Below the pieces are notes generated by a model. The model saw only the letters and a list, made by a program, of their open reading frames with translations. It was not told the DNA's origin and searched no databases. From Rhizobium etli CFN 42 (GTDB lineage Bacteria; Pseudomonadota; Alphaproteobacteria; Rhizobiales; Rhizobiaceae): DNA of 64,000 nt. This document shows positions 27,195 through 34,327 of the stretch, piece after piece. Position 1 is the stretch's first letter; every line of letters begins with the position of its first letter. The stretch covers positions 434,001 to 498,000 of the forward strand of contig NC_007766.1 of NCBI RefSeq assembly GCF_000092045.1, in the 5' to 3' direction. Both the position numbers and the translations under genes were made by a program.

Positions 27195-27256
27195 AATGTA
27201 CATATGTGTCAACATTGAAAACATGAAGGTCATTGTTATAGACACTAATGTACATT
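27195..27256. promoter_or_regulatory. Paired operator in the demethylase/tetR divergent promoter region
   Basis: Two copies of a 16-base sequence face each other: 27195-27210 (AATGTACATATGTGTC) and, reversed, 27241-27256 (GACACTAATGTACATT); 14 of 16 positions agree. Each copy is itself partly palindromic around GACACnnATGTACA. A promoter for tetR can be read between them as TTGAAA (27215-27220), 16 bases, TATAGA (27237-27242). On the minus strand TTGACA overlaps the first copy and can serve as the -35 of the demethylase operon. TetR binding at both copies would shut both directions. Confidence 0.6.
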
Positions 27257-27296
27257 TTTCTTGTGCCAAGCCGCGGAAGTTGATAGGAGATGATGC

Positions 27297-27926
27297 ATGG
27301 ACCAGGCTTTGAACGACACCGGCTGGCGCGGATCGCAGGAGGGTTGGCTGGAAGCAGCCTACCAGTCACTGCTGGAATCCGGCGTGGAATCGGTGAAAAT
27401 TCTGCCGCTCGCAAAGAAGCTCAATCTCTCGCGGACGAGCTTCTACTGGTTCTTCAAGGATCGGGAGGAACTGTTGAGCGCGCTGGTGGCGCGGTGGCGC
27501 GATAAAAACACCGGCAATATCGTCAAGCAGTCCGAAGCCTATGCGGAGTCGCTGGCCGAGGCGATGCTCAACGTTTTCGATTGCTGGCTGAACACTGATC
27601 TCTTCGACGCCAAGTTCGAATTTGCCGTGCGCAGCTGGGCGCTGCAGTCGGACGAGCTTCTGGCCGAGGTCCACAAGGCCGATCAGATCCGGCTGGAGGC
27701 GCTTAAACGAATGTTTATGCGGTTCGGGGTACCAGAAACGACATCGGATGTCAGAGCGCGGACAACTTATCTCGTTCAGATCGGCTATATCTCCATGCAG
27801 TCTAAGGAGGAACTCGCCATCCGCATGAAACGGATTCCGGAATATATTGCGATCTACACCGGCGAAGTGCCGCAGCAGAGGGAGCTCGATCGCTTCTTCG
27901 CGCGGCATAGCTATAGGCCCGACTGA
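27297..27926 (+). CDS. TetR-family transcriptional regulator
   Basis: A 209-residue regulator. The N-terminal helix-turn-helix (about 15-60) has AAYQSLLESGVESVKILPLAKKL followed by NLSRTSFYWFFKDREELL, the usual TetR recognition part. The all-helical ligand domain follows (FEFAVRSWALQSDELLAEV). It is divergent from the TMADH-like demethylase gene, with paired operators in the 146-base gap, and is followed 10 bases later by a ProC-like gene, so it probably represses both sides until a betaine or its product binds. A similar regulator precedes choline/betaine-type genes in other rhizobia, which is consistent but not proof. Confidence 0.88.
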   Translation: MDQALNDTGWRGSQEGWLEAAYQSLLESGVESVKILPLAKKLNLSRTSFYWFFKDREELLSALVARWRDKNTGNIVKQSEAYAESLAEAMLNVFDCWLNTDLFDAKFEFAVRSWALQSDELLAEVHKADQIRLEALKRMFMRFGVPETTSDVRARTTYLVQIGYISMQSKEELAIRMKRIPEYIAIYTGEVPQQRELDRFFARHSYRPD

Positions 27927-27936
27927 GGAAGCCGAG

Positions 27937-28731
27937 ATGAGCGTTTCCTTGAGGATCGGTATCATTGGTGGTGGGGGCTGGCTCGGCGGGGCCATTGCCA
28001 GCTCAATCCTCGATTCCGGCCTGGTCGACCCTCGAAATCTCTCCCTCTCCTATCGTAGCCGGCAGCCCGACCGTTTCCCGGATTCCTTCTGGACCACCGA
28101 CAGTCAGGAACTTGCCGACCGCTCGGATGTGATTCTTCTCTCCATCCGTCCCGATGACTGGTATCCGTTCGCGCTCGATGCTTCCGACAAGCTCGTGATT
28201 TCGGTCATGGCCGGCATTCGCCTGGGCGTCCTTTCGGAGCGCCACAGGACAGGCCGCGTTGTCCGCGCCCTGCCGAATGCCGCTGCCGAAGTGGGGAAAT
28301 CCTATACCCCCTGGATCGGTTCGAACGACATCACTAGCGACGATCGGGCCGTCGTCCGCGCGATCTTCGAAACCTGCGGATCTGAGGACGAGGTCGCAAG
28401 CGAAAGCGACATCGATTATCTCACAGGCCTTTCCGGCTCCGGGCCGGCATTCCCGGCGCTGCTCGCCGCCGCCATGATGCGCGATGCGGTCGCCAGCGGC
28501 CTGCCGGCCGAGGTAGCGCGCCGCGCCGTCAATACGGTGATATCCGGCGCCGGCCGACTGCTGGAGCGCCGCAACGACTGTCCCGACGACGTCGTTCAAA
28601 CCTTTCTCGACTATCGCGGCACCACCGCGGCAGCCATCGAAGGTATGCGCGCCTCCGGGTTCGACGCTGCTGTTGCAAACGGACTATCGGCAGCATTCAA
28701 GAAATCGGTGAGTATAGGAGACGCTTCCTGA
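27937..28731 (+). CDS. Pyrroline-5-carboxylate reductase-like protein (ProC family), first copy
   Basis: A 264-residue NAD(P)H-dependent reductase of the ProC family. The nucleotide-binding loop is GIIGGGGWLGGAIASSIL at the N-terminus. The C-terminal dimerisation part has DYLTGLSGSGPAFPALLAAAMM, the ProC signature. It follows the TetR gene by 10 bases with GAGGAA as ribosome site, so the two are one unit. The context of demethylases and a betaine importer suggests it acts on a cyclic imine from a proline derivative rather than in proline biosynthesis. A second diverged ProC-like gene lies at 48866. Confidence 0.85.
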   Translation: MSVSLRIGIIGGGGWLGGAIASSILDSGLVDPRNLSLSYRSRQPDRFPDSFWTTDSQELADRSDVILLSIRPDDWYPFALDASDKLVISVMAGIRLGVLSERHRTGRVVRALPNAAAEVGKSYTPWIGSNDITSDDRAVVRAIFETCGSEDEVASESDIDYLTGLSGSGPAFPALLAAAMMRDAVASGLPAEVARRAVNTVISGAGRLLERRNDCPDDVVQTFLDYRGTTAAAIEGMRASGFDAAVANGLSAAFKKSVSIGDAS

Positions 28732-28799
28732 CGACCGTTGAGGGCGGGTACTGCGGCACCCCGCCTAGCCACATCAGCCGCTAAATAGAGGGAACGAGA

Positions 28800-29801
28800 A
28801 TGAAGAAACTACTCGCATCGACATGTTTGACGTTCGGCCTGCTCGGCGGCGCGTCTTTCGCCAGCGCCGCCGAATGTGGCAGCATCACCATCGCCAGCAT
28901 GAACTGGCAGAGCGCCGAAGTTCTCTCCAACCTGGACAAGTTCATCCTGAACGAAGGTTACGGCTGCAGCGCCGACATCACCGTCGGCGACACCGTCCCG
29001 ACGATCACCTCCATGGCCGAGAAGGGTCAGCCTGATATCGCTCCGGAAGCCTGGATCGATCTGCTGCCGGATGTCGTCAAGAAAGGCACGGAAGAAGGCC
29101 GCATCGTGCAGGTCGGCTCGCCGCTGCCGGATGGCGGCGTACAGGGCTGGTGGATACCGAAATATGTTGCTGACGCCCATCCCGACATCAAGACCATCGG
29201 CGATGCGCTGAAGCATCCAGAACTCTTCCCCGATCCGGAAGACGCGAAGAAGGGCGCCATCGTCAACGGCCCGCAGGGCTGGGGCGGCACGGTCGTCACC
29301 TCGCAGCTCTACAAGGCGTTTGATGCCGAAAAGGCGGGCTTCACCCTCGTCGACACCGGCTCTGCCGCCGGTCTCGACGGTTCGATCGCCAAGGCCTACG
29401 AACGCAAGGAAGGCTGGGTCGGCTATTACTGGGCTCCGACCGCGCTGCTCGGCAAATATCAGATGGTCAAGCTCGAAGCCGGCGTGCCGGAAGATGCTGC
29501 CGAATGGAAGCGCTGCATCACGGTTGCCGACTGCCCCGATCCGAAGCCGGCGGCATGGCCAGTCGATCACGTCGTGACTCTCGTTGCCAAGCCTTTCTCC
29601 GAAAAGGTTGGGCCTGAGGTCATGGACTATCTGAAGAAGCGCTCCTGGAGCAACGACACCGTCAACAAGCTGATGGCCTGGATGACGGACAATCAGGCGA
29701 CCGGCGAAGACGGCGCCAAGCACTTCCTGGAAGAAAACAAGGACATTTGGACCAAGTGGGTCTCGCCTGAGGCAGCCAAGAAGATCGAAGCTGCTCTTTG
29801 A
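28800..29801 (+). CDS. Periplasmic quaternary amine-binding protein of the second importer
   Basis: A 333-residue OpuAC-type binding protein with a signal peptide of about 23 residues (cleavage near SFASAAE). The mature part has SMNWQSAEVLSNLDKF, GDTVPTITSMAEKGQPDIAPEAW and IVNGPQGWGGTVVT. Several Trp residues that could form an aromatic cage are present (WWIPKY, GYYWAPTAL). The segment GPxGWG and the longer length set it apart from the binding protein at 13496, so the two importers probably take different amines. It is followed by a hairpin and then permease and ATPase genes. Confidence 0.9.
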   Translation: MKKLLASTCLTFGLLGGASFASAAECGSITIASMNWQSAEVLSNLDKFILNEGYGCSADITVGDTVPTITSMAEKGQPDIAPEAWIDLLPDVVKKGTEEGRIVQVGSPLPDGGVQGWWIPKYVADAHPDIKTIGDALKHPELFPDPEDAKKGAIVNGPQGWGGTVVTSQLYKAFDAEKAGFTLVDTGSAAGLDGSIAKAYERKEGWVGYYWAPTALLGKYQMVKLEAGVPEDAAEWKRCITVADCPDPKPAAWPVDHVVTLVAKPFSEKVGPEVMDYLKKRSWSNDTVNKLMAWMTDNQATGEDGAKHFLEENKDIWTKWVSPEAAKKIEAAL

Positions 29802-29810
29802 GCCAAAATT

Positions 29811-29833
29811 GCGGTGCGCCAAAAGCGCACCGC
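29811..29833 (+). promoter_or_regulatory. Intercistronic stem-loop after the second binding-protein gene
   Basis: Perfect 9-base arms GCGGTGCGC (29811-29819) and GCGCACCGC (29825-29833) enclose the loop CAAAA, ten bases after the binding-protein stop. Only TTCTC follows, so read-through into the permease gene is expected. It matches in position the hairpin of the first importer. Confidence 0.55.
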
Positions 29834-29893
29834 TTCTCACGCGCCGACAAAATCAAAAGACTGCCACGGCTGTTTGACGAAAGGGGAACCGAG

Positions 29894-30781
29894 ATGGAAT
29901 GGTTTTATAAATTCCCGCACATGAACGACGACGCGCTTCGCAACCTGAAGAAAGCGATCGATGACGGCTTTCGCGGATTTACCCGCAGCTATGGCGACGG
30001 CATCGAAAGCCTCTTCGTCCCGCTGCAGCACTTCCTCATAGCTGCCGAGCGATTCATGACGCAAACGCCGTGGCCGATCATTACCCTGATCATCCTGGTC
30101 ATTGCCTGGTTTGCGAGCCGCAGCTTGAAGATCGTCGCCGGCTGTCTGGTGACTCTGATGCTGATCGGCTATTTCGACATGTGGGACGATACGATGCGGA
30201 CGGTCTCGATGATCTTCGTCTGCACGGTGCTTTCCATCGCTATCGGCATTCCGATCGGGATCCTGATGGCGCGCTCCGACCGGCTGCAGCGCGTCGTCAA
30301 TCCGATCCTCGACGTGATGCAGACGATGCCGAGCTTCGTCTATCTCATCCCCGTCGTCATGCTGCTCGGCATCGGCAAGGTGCCCGGTCTGATCGCCGTC
30401 GTCATCTACGCGATCCCGCCGATGATCCGGCTCACCGATCTCGGCATCCGACTCGTCGACAAGGACGTGCTCGAGGCCGCAGATGCCTTCGGCACCTCCA
30501 GAGCGCAGAAGCTTTTCAAGGTGCAGCTGCCACTGGCGCTTCCCACCATCATGGCCGGCATCAACCAGACGATCATGATGGCGCTCGCCATGGTGGTCAT
30601 CGCTTCCATGATCGGCGTCCAGGGCCTCGGCCAGCCGGTACTCAAGGCAATCGCCAACCAGTACTTCACGCTGGGCATTTTCAACGGCCTTGCCATTGTC
30701 GGCATCGCCATCATCTTCGACCGGGTCAGCCAGGCATATGGCAAAAGGCTCCAGAAGCATCGGGAGACTGTCCATGGCTGA
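29894..30781 (+). CDS. Betaine-type ABC transporter permease of the second importer
   Basis: A single ProW-type permease of 295 residues; the system would use a homodimer. Hydrophobic spans include WPIITLIILVIAWFASRSL and IVAGCLVTLMLIGYF, and the ATPase coupling loop is AADAFGTSRAQKLFKVQLPLALP. The ATG at 29894 has AAGGGGAACC upstream and is chosen over the open frame from 29798. The 3' end overlaps the ATPase gene by eight bases. It belongs with the binding protein at 28800. Confidence 0.91.
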   Translation: MEWFYKFPHMNDDALRNLKKAIDDGFRGFTRSYGDGIESLFVPLQHFLIAAERFMTQTPWPIITLIILVIAWFASRSLKIVAGCLVTLMLIGYFDMWDDTMRTVSMIFVCTVLSIAIGIPIGILMARSDRLQRVVNPILDVMQTMPSFVYLIPVVMLLGIGKVPGLIAVVIYAIPPMIRLTDLGIRLVDKDVLEAADAFGTSRAQKLFKVQLPLALPTIMAGINQTIMMALAMVVIASMIGVQGLGQPVLKAIANQYFTLGIFNGLAIVGIAIIFDRVSQAYGKRLQKHRETVHG

Positions 30782-31853
30782 GAATCATTTCGGCGGTATC
30801 AAGATCCGCAACCTCTACAAGATCTTTGGCCCCAACCCCGCCGCTCATGTCGATGCGGTTCAGAAGGGCCTGACGAAGACCGAGCTCAACCAGAAGTACG
30901 GCCACGTGCTCGGCCTCCGGGATATCAATCTCGAGATGCCCTCCGGCTGCATCCAGGTCGTCATGGGCCTTTCGGGATCGGGCAAGTCGACGCTGATCCG
31001 CCATATCAACCGGCTGATCGACCCAACTGCCGGCGAGGTGCTCGTCGACGGCGTCGATGTCGTTAAGATGAACGAAACAGAATTGCGGACGTTCCGCCGG
31101 CAGCAGACGGCTATGGTCTTCCAGAAGTTCGCGCTTCTGCCGCACCGCAACGTTCTCGACAACACCATGTTCGGTCTCGAAGTGCAGGGCATGGAGCGCG
31201 CAAAAGCCGTCGACGTCGCTATGCGCTGGATCGAGCGCGTCGGGCTGAAGGGCTTCGAGCAGAAATACCCCAATCAGCTTTCCGGCGGCATGCAGCAGCG
31301 CGTCGGTCTGGCGCGGGCGCTCTCCAACGACGCACCGGTGCTTCTGATGGACGAGGCCTATTCGGCCCTCGACCCTTTGATCCGCACCGACATGCAGACG
31401 GTCCTTCTCGACATTCAGAAGGAGATCAAGAAGACCATCGTCTTCATCACCCACGATCTCGACGAGGCTTTGCGGCTGGGCGATCAGATCGCGATCCTGC
31501 GCGACGGCGAGGTCATCCAGCAGGGCACCAGCCAAGATATCGTGCTGCGCCCTGCGGACGACTACATCGCCAACTTCGTCAAGGAGGTCAATCGCGGCCG
31601 GGTCGTCCATGTCGAAGCCGTCATGACGCCGCTCCATTCCGCCGCGGCGGCAAACGGGCCGACGATCACAGCCGGCACGACGGTCGAAGAGGCCGTCCGG
31701 ATGCTGGCCTCGACGCCGGACGACAATGCCAGGGTGGTTTCCCCGTCGGGAGAAACCTTGGGCCTCGTCACCTTCCGCCAGCTCGCAGGCGCAATGGTGA
31801 ATTCACAGGAGGTGGCTCCTCAGCGCGACAGTGCCCTTTCAGTGGCGCTCTGA
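30774..31853 (+). CDS. Betaine-type ABC transporter ATP-binding protein of the second importer
   Basis: A 359-residue ProV-type ATPase. Walker A is MGLSGSGKST, signature LSGGMQQRVGLARAL, Walker B PVLLMDEAYSALDPL, and the switch His is in FITHDLDEAL. The N-terminal insert (KGLTKTELNQKYGHVLGL) is typical for the ProV group. The C-terminal extension (about 275-355) is CBS-like. The ATG at 30774 lies inside the permease 3' end, so the genes are coupled. It completes the order binding protein, permease, ATPase. Confidence 0.92.
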   Translation: MAENHFGGIKIRNLYKIFGPNPAAHVDAVQKGLTKTELNQKYGHVLGLRDINLEMPSGCIQVVMGLSGSGKSTLIRHINRLIDPTAGEVLVDGVDVVKMNETELRTFRRQQTAMVFQKFALLPHRNVLDNTMFGLEVQGMERAKAVDVAMRWIERVGLKGFEQKYPNQLSGGMQQRVGLARALSNDAPVLLMDEAYSALDPLIRTDMQTVLLDIQKEIKKTIVFITHDLDEALRLGDQIAILRDGEVIQQGTSQDIVLRPADDYIANFVKEVNRGRVVHVEAVMTPLHSAAAANGPTITAGTTVEEAVRMLASTPDDNARVVSPSGETLGLVTFRQLAGAMVNSQEVAPQRDSALSVAL

Positions 31854-31946
31854 CGCTCCACGTACGCCTCTCGGTTGCCCGGCGACATTGACGTTCGGCG
31901 CGTCACACGCACTGCAACGGGCAAGCCGGCTGTCTGAGGGACCACC

Positions 31947-32237
31947 ATGTCGAAGCTTTTTCCGCGTCTGTTTTCGCCCGTCAGTTTGCGCGGGCGCAGC
32001 TTGCGCAGCAGGATCGTCTTCGGCGCGCATACCGCAAACACGGCCGAGAACGGCGTGCCGCGTGACCAGCACGTCACGCCGGCGCGCCATCGACGGCGCC
32101 GGGATGATCGTGGTCGACCCGATGCAGGTTCATCCCGCCACCATACTGACCCGCGGAATTTTCGTCCCGGTGACTGCAGCGTGGTCCCTCATTTCTGGCC
32201 GGTGAGTCGGATTTGGAGCTTTGATCCCGTGCCTTGA
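31947..32237 (+). pseudogene. Remnant of a TMADH/old-yellow-enzyme-family gene
   Basis: The 5' end of a demethylase-type gene can be read over frames: MSKLFPRLFSPVSLRGRSL and RIVFGAHTANTAENGVP in one frame, then AGMIVVDPMQVHPATILTRG in the next, then SVVPHF back in the first. This matches the N-terminal barrel of the TMADH family, and it differs from the intact copy at 25114. At least two frameshifts interrupt it within 300 bases and the remaining five sixths are missing. It lies 93 bases after the second importer, so an operon of importer plus demethylase may once have existed here. Confidence 0.75.
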
Positions 32238-32404
32238 AAAGAAGGGGCAGACAGCGCCAAGCCTATACGTTTTGCGCAGGACCAGTCCAGACTGCGTCAC
32301 GAAAAGCCGATTGGCCAACAATATCGGTGCCCGACAATTGCTCCATCGCTACGGAACACTAAAGTAGATCCGACCGGAGCCATGATGGCTTACGGTCCGG
32401 AAGC

Positions 32405-32569
32405 TCCCCTCCATCGATCACCCCCAAATGGTGGAAGGGGATTACATCCATACGCACCCCATCCCGTGCGTATGCCAACTGCCTGTCAGCCTGCCGAAGG
32501 CTATCTCGAGCGGTCCACTTTAGAACCTTCGGCAGGCGACTTTCGGATGGCGCACCCCAACGCGCCATC
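32405..32569. repeat. Cluster of four consecutive hairpins, possible structured RNA or repeat element
   Basis: Four stem-loops follow one another. Stem 1 is 32405-32416 with 32429-32441 (one bulge). Stem 2 is CATACGCAC (32449-32457) with GTGCGTATG (32466-32474). Stem 3 is 12 bases at 32489-32500 and 32526-32537, with a 25-base loop. Stem 4 is GATGGCGC (32546-32553) with GCGCCATC (32562-32569). The loops of 1, 2 and 4 are C-rich on the plus strand (CACCCCCA, CCCATCCC, ACCCCAAC). No convincing gene overlaps. It could be a small RNA with anti-ribosome-site loops, or an intergenic mosaic repeat. The rest of 32238-32570 shows nothing else I recognise. Confidence 0.5.
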
Positions 32570-32996
32570 TGCGCAGGATGGCTAAACGTTTCATCACCGG
32601 ACTACCATCAAAGCAGCAGCCCCGCGACCTTGCCAAGTGCTGCCGCTTCTGTCAGTTCCTGCCGACCGGCTAGGAAGATCCGCCAGATGGGATTTTTAGA
32701 TAAGGCATTTAAAAGGTTTGTATTTCGGACGCCGGCCATGCTCAGGCTCGGCCCGGACCGGCTTGCGTTATCCAGCGGTACCGACGCCCGCATCACCTTG
32801 AAATCTGCCCGCTTCGCTGCCGCCTTACTGCGCTTTCGCCTCTTGTTCGCTAATATACGGCCACGCCTCGTCCATGATGCCCTGCATCGGATCCTGAAAG
32901 GCGCGAGGAGAAAGATGAGCTCGGCGACGCCCACGCCGACGATGCGGCCGAGGCATCCCGCCGTGTCCGGCGGCAGATGAAATAAAGGGGGAAAGT
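32570..32996. other. Stretch of decayed or foreign coding fragments
   Basis: No intact gene is seen. On the plus strand a protein-like tail of about 30 residues (from about 32885, with EEKDELGDAHADDAAEASRR) ends with TAA at 32979-32981, just before the ribosome site of the AraC gene. On the minus strand another tail (DPMQGIMDEAWPYISEQEAK) ends at 32825. They overlap, so at most one is a true remnant. Together with the demethylase fragment upstream this marks a region of deletion. Confidence 0.4.
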
Positions 32997-33995
32997 ATGA
33001 CGGAAAACAGCGCCCAGCCATTCTCCTTCCGATTCCACGGTTCGTCTTTCGACAATATGGTGGAAACCCTCGGCGGCGCTTTCGGCGCGTTTGATGCCGA
33101 GCCTGTCGGCCGCGCCAAGGACTTCCACTGGGGATTGGATTTTTCGGTGGCCGAGACCGCCGTTCTGCTGACGGGCTACCACGAGGCGGAGTTCCAATTC
33201 AACGTCGAGCCGACCGTCAACACGGCAGAGTATCTGTCGCTCGTGGTGCCGCGCCGCGGCGGCATGGGAGTTACGTATGGGGCGCGCAAGGCCGAGGCCG
33301 GGCAAGGCAAACTGCTTCTCTACAATAATTTCGAACCCGACAGCGTACTCATGCACGGGCAAGGCAATGTCATCGACGAGTTGCTGATCAACTGGCCCGT
33401 CATCCTCCAGACGATCGGCCAGACGTTCGAAATGCCGTTCAGCGGCTCGCTCGACCTTCTGCCCGAACTGGATCTGTCGACGCCGGCCGGCCGGACGATC
33501 GGCAACCTCACCGAAACGATCATATCAGGGATGCGCGACAACGGCCCGCTGCTGCAGTCGCCGATCGCCATGGCGCACATGACGCAGGCGCTCGCCGATC
33601 TCGTCGTGCGCATGGTGCCGCACCGGCTGTCGCATTTCCTCGAAAAGGGAACCGCTCTGATTGCTCCGAAGCATGTGCGCAGGGCGATCGAGTTCATGCA
33701 GGCCAATATCGATCAGCCGATCACCATGCCGAAGGTGGCGGAAGCGGCCGGCGTCTCCAGCAGAGCGCTCGAAACCGGTTTCCGCGCATTCAAGGGAACG
33801 TCCCCCGCCGCTTACCTGCTGACGCTTCGTCTGCGCGCAGCGCGCCGGGATCTGCTCGATCCCGAGTGCAGGGAGACGATGAAGGCCATCTGTCTCAAAT
33901 GGGGATTCTTTCATTTCGGCCGCTTTTCCGCGGTCTACAAGGCGACATATGGCGAATACCCCTCCGATACGAGAAAGCGCATGGGCCGCCGGTAA
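32997..33995 (+). CDS. AraC-family regulator with AraC_binding_2-type sensor domain
   Basis: A 332-residue regulator. The N-terminal half is a cupin-like ligand domain similar to that of AndR/OruR-type activators. The C-terminal AraC domain (about 225-330) has MPKVAEAAGVSSRALETGFRAF and CLKWGFFHFGRFSAVYKATYGEYPSD. The ATG at 32997 has AAAGGGGGAAA upstream. Target genes are not evident because the flanking plus-strand region is decayed and the next genes are on the minus strand. The paralogous regulator at 53756 shares the architecture. It may be a leftover activator of a deleted catabolic operon. Confidence 0.87.
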   Translation: MTENSAQPFSFRFHGSSFDNMVETLGGAFGAFDAEPVGRAKDFHWGLDFSVAETAVLLTGYHEAEFQFNVEPTVNTAEYLSLVVPRRGGMGVTYGARKAEAGQGKLLLYNNFEPDSVLMHGQGNVIDELLINWPVILQTIGQTFEMPFSGSLDLLPELDLSTPAGRTIGNLTETIISGMRDNGPLLQSPIAMAHMTQALADLVVRMVPHRLSHFLEKGTALIAPKHVRRAIEFMQANIDQPITMPKVAEAAGVSSRALETGFRAFKGTSPAAYLLTLRLRAARRDLLDPECRETMKAICLKWGFFHFGRFSAVYKATYGEYPSDTRKRMGRR

Positions 33996-34005
33996 TTTGC
34001 ATCTG

Positions 34006-34060
34006 AAGCGCACCGCGATCTTTCAGCTTCGCTCTTTGCGCCCTCTGTCTTTTAAAGCAC
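34006..34060. repeat. Dispersed rhizobial palindromic repeat, partial copy 2
   Basis: After the AraC gene, 34006-34033 reads AAGCGCACCGCGATCTTTCAG followed by CTTCGCT. Twenty of 21 core bases match the copy at 24360-24380. The rest of the element is diverged. It occupies the gap between two convergent genes. Confidence 0.5.
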
Positions 34061-34327
34061 CGCCAACCTGTAGTGCACTCGCATCGTCCTCGCATCCCGC
34101 TTGACGATTTCAACCATATCACCACGCTCCGCCAGCGCGCCGAGATCCCGCAACACCAGGGCATGCGCGATCCCCAGCATGCGCGCAAAGGAGCGGCTGT
34201 CGGACGCGATCCCGAGCTCGGCGGCGACGAGCAGACCAGCCTGTATGGAGGTCAGTCCGATGTCCCTATCCTGCGCCGCAGCGACAAGGGCAAGAAATCG
34301 GTCTGCGCCGATAGCTTCGCTACTCAC
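34052..34327 (-). CDS. Small winged-helix-like protein coupled to the molybdoenzyme gene
   Basis: A 91-residue protein whose start overlaps the stop of the YdeP/FdhF-like gene by four bases (ATGA), so it is translated with it. It has no signal peptide or membrane span. The middle (SIQAGLLVAAELGIASDSRSFARMLGIAHALVLRDLGALAERGDMVEIVKR, described here by its two halves) has the helix-helix-turn-helix spacing and basic C-terminal strand of a small winged-helix, MarR-like domain. I do not know a named family. It may regulate or assist the oxidoreductase. The overlap makes a real gene likely. Confidence 0.7.
   Translation of the reverse strand: MSSEAIGADRFLALVAAAQDRDIGLTSIQAGLLVAAELGIASDSRSFARMLGIAHALVLRDLGALAERGDMVEIVKRDARTMRVHYRLAVL

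Noticed and set aside
32238..32600. Insertion sequence remnant
   Set aside because: Inverted repeats are present, but no transposase motif or flanking direct duplication was found.
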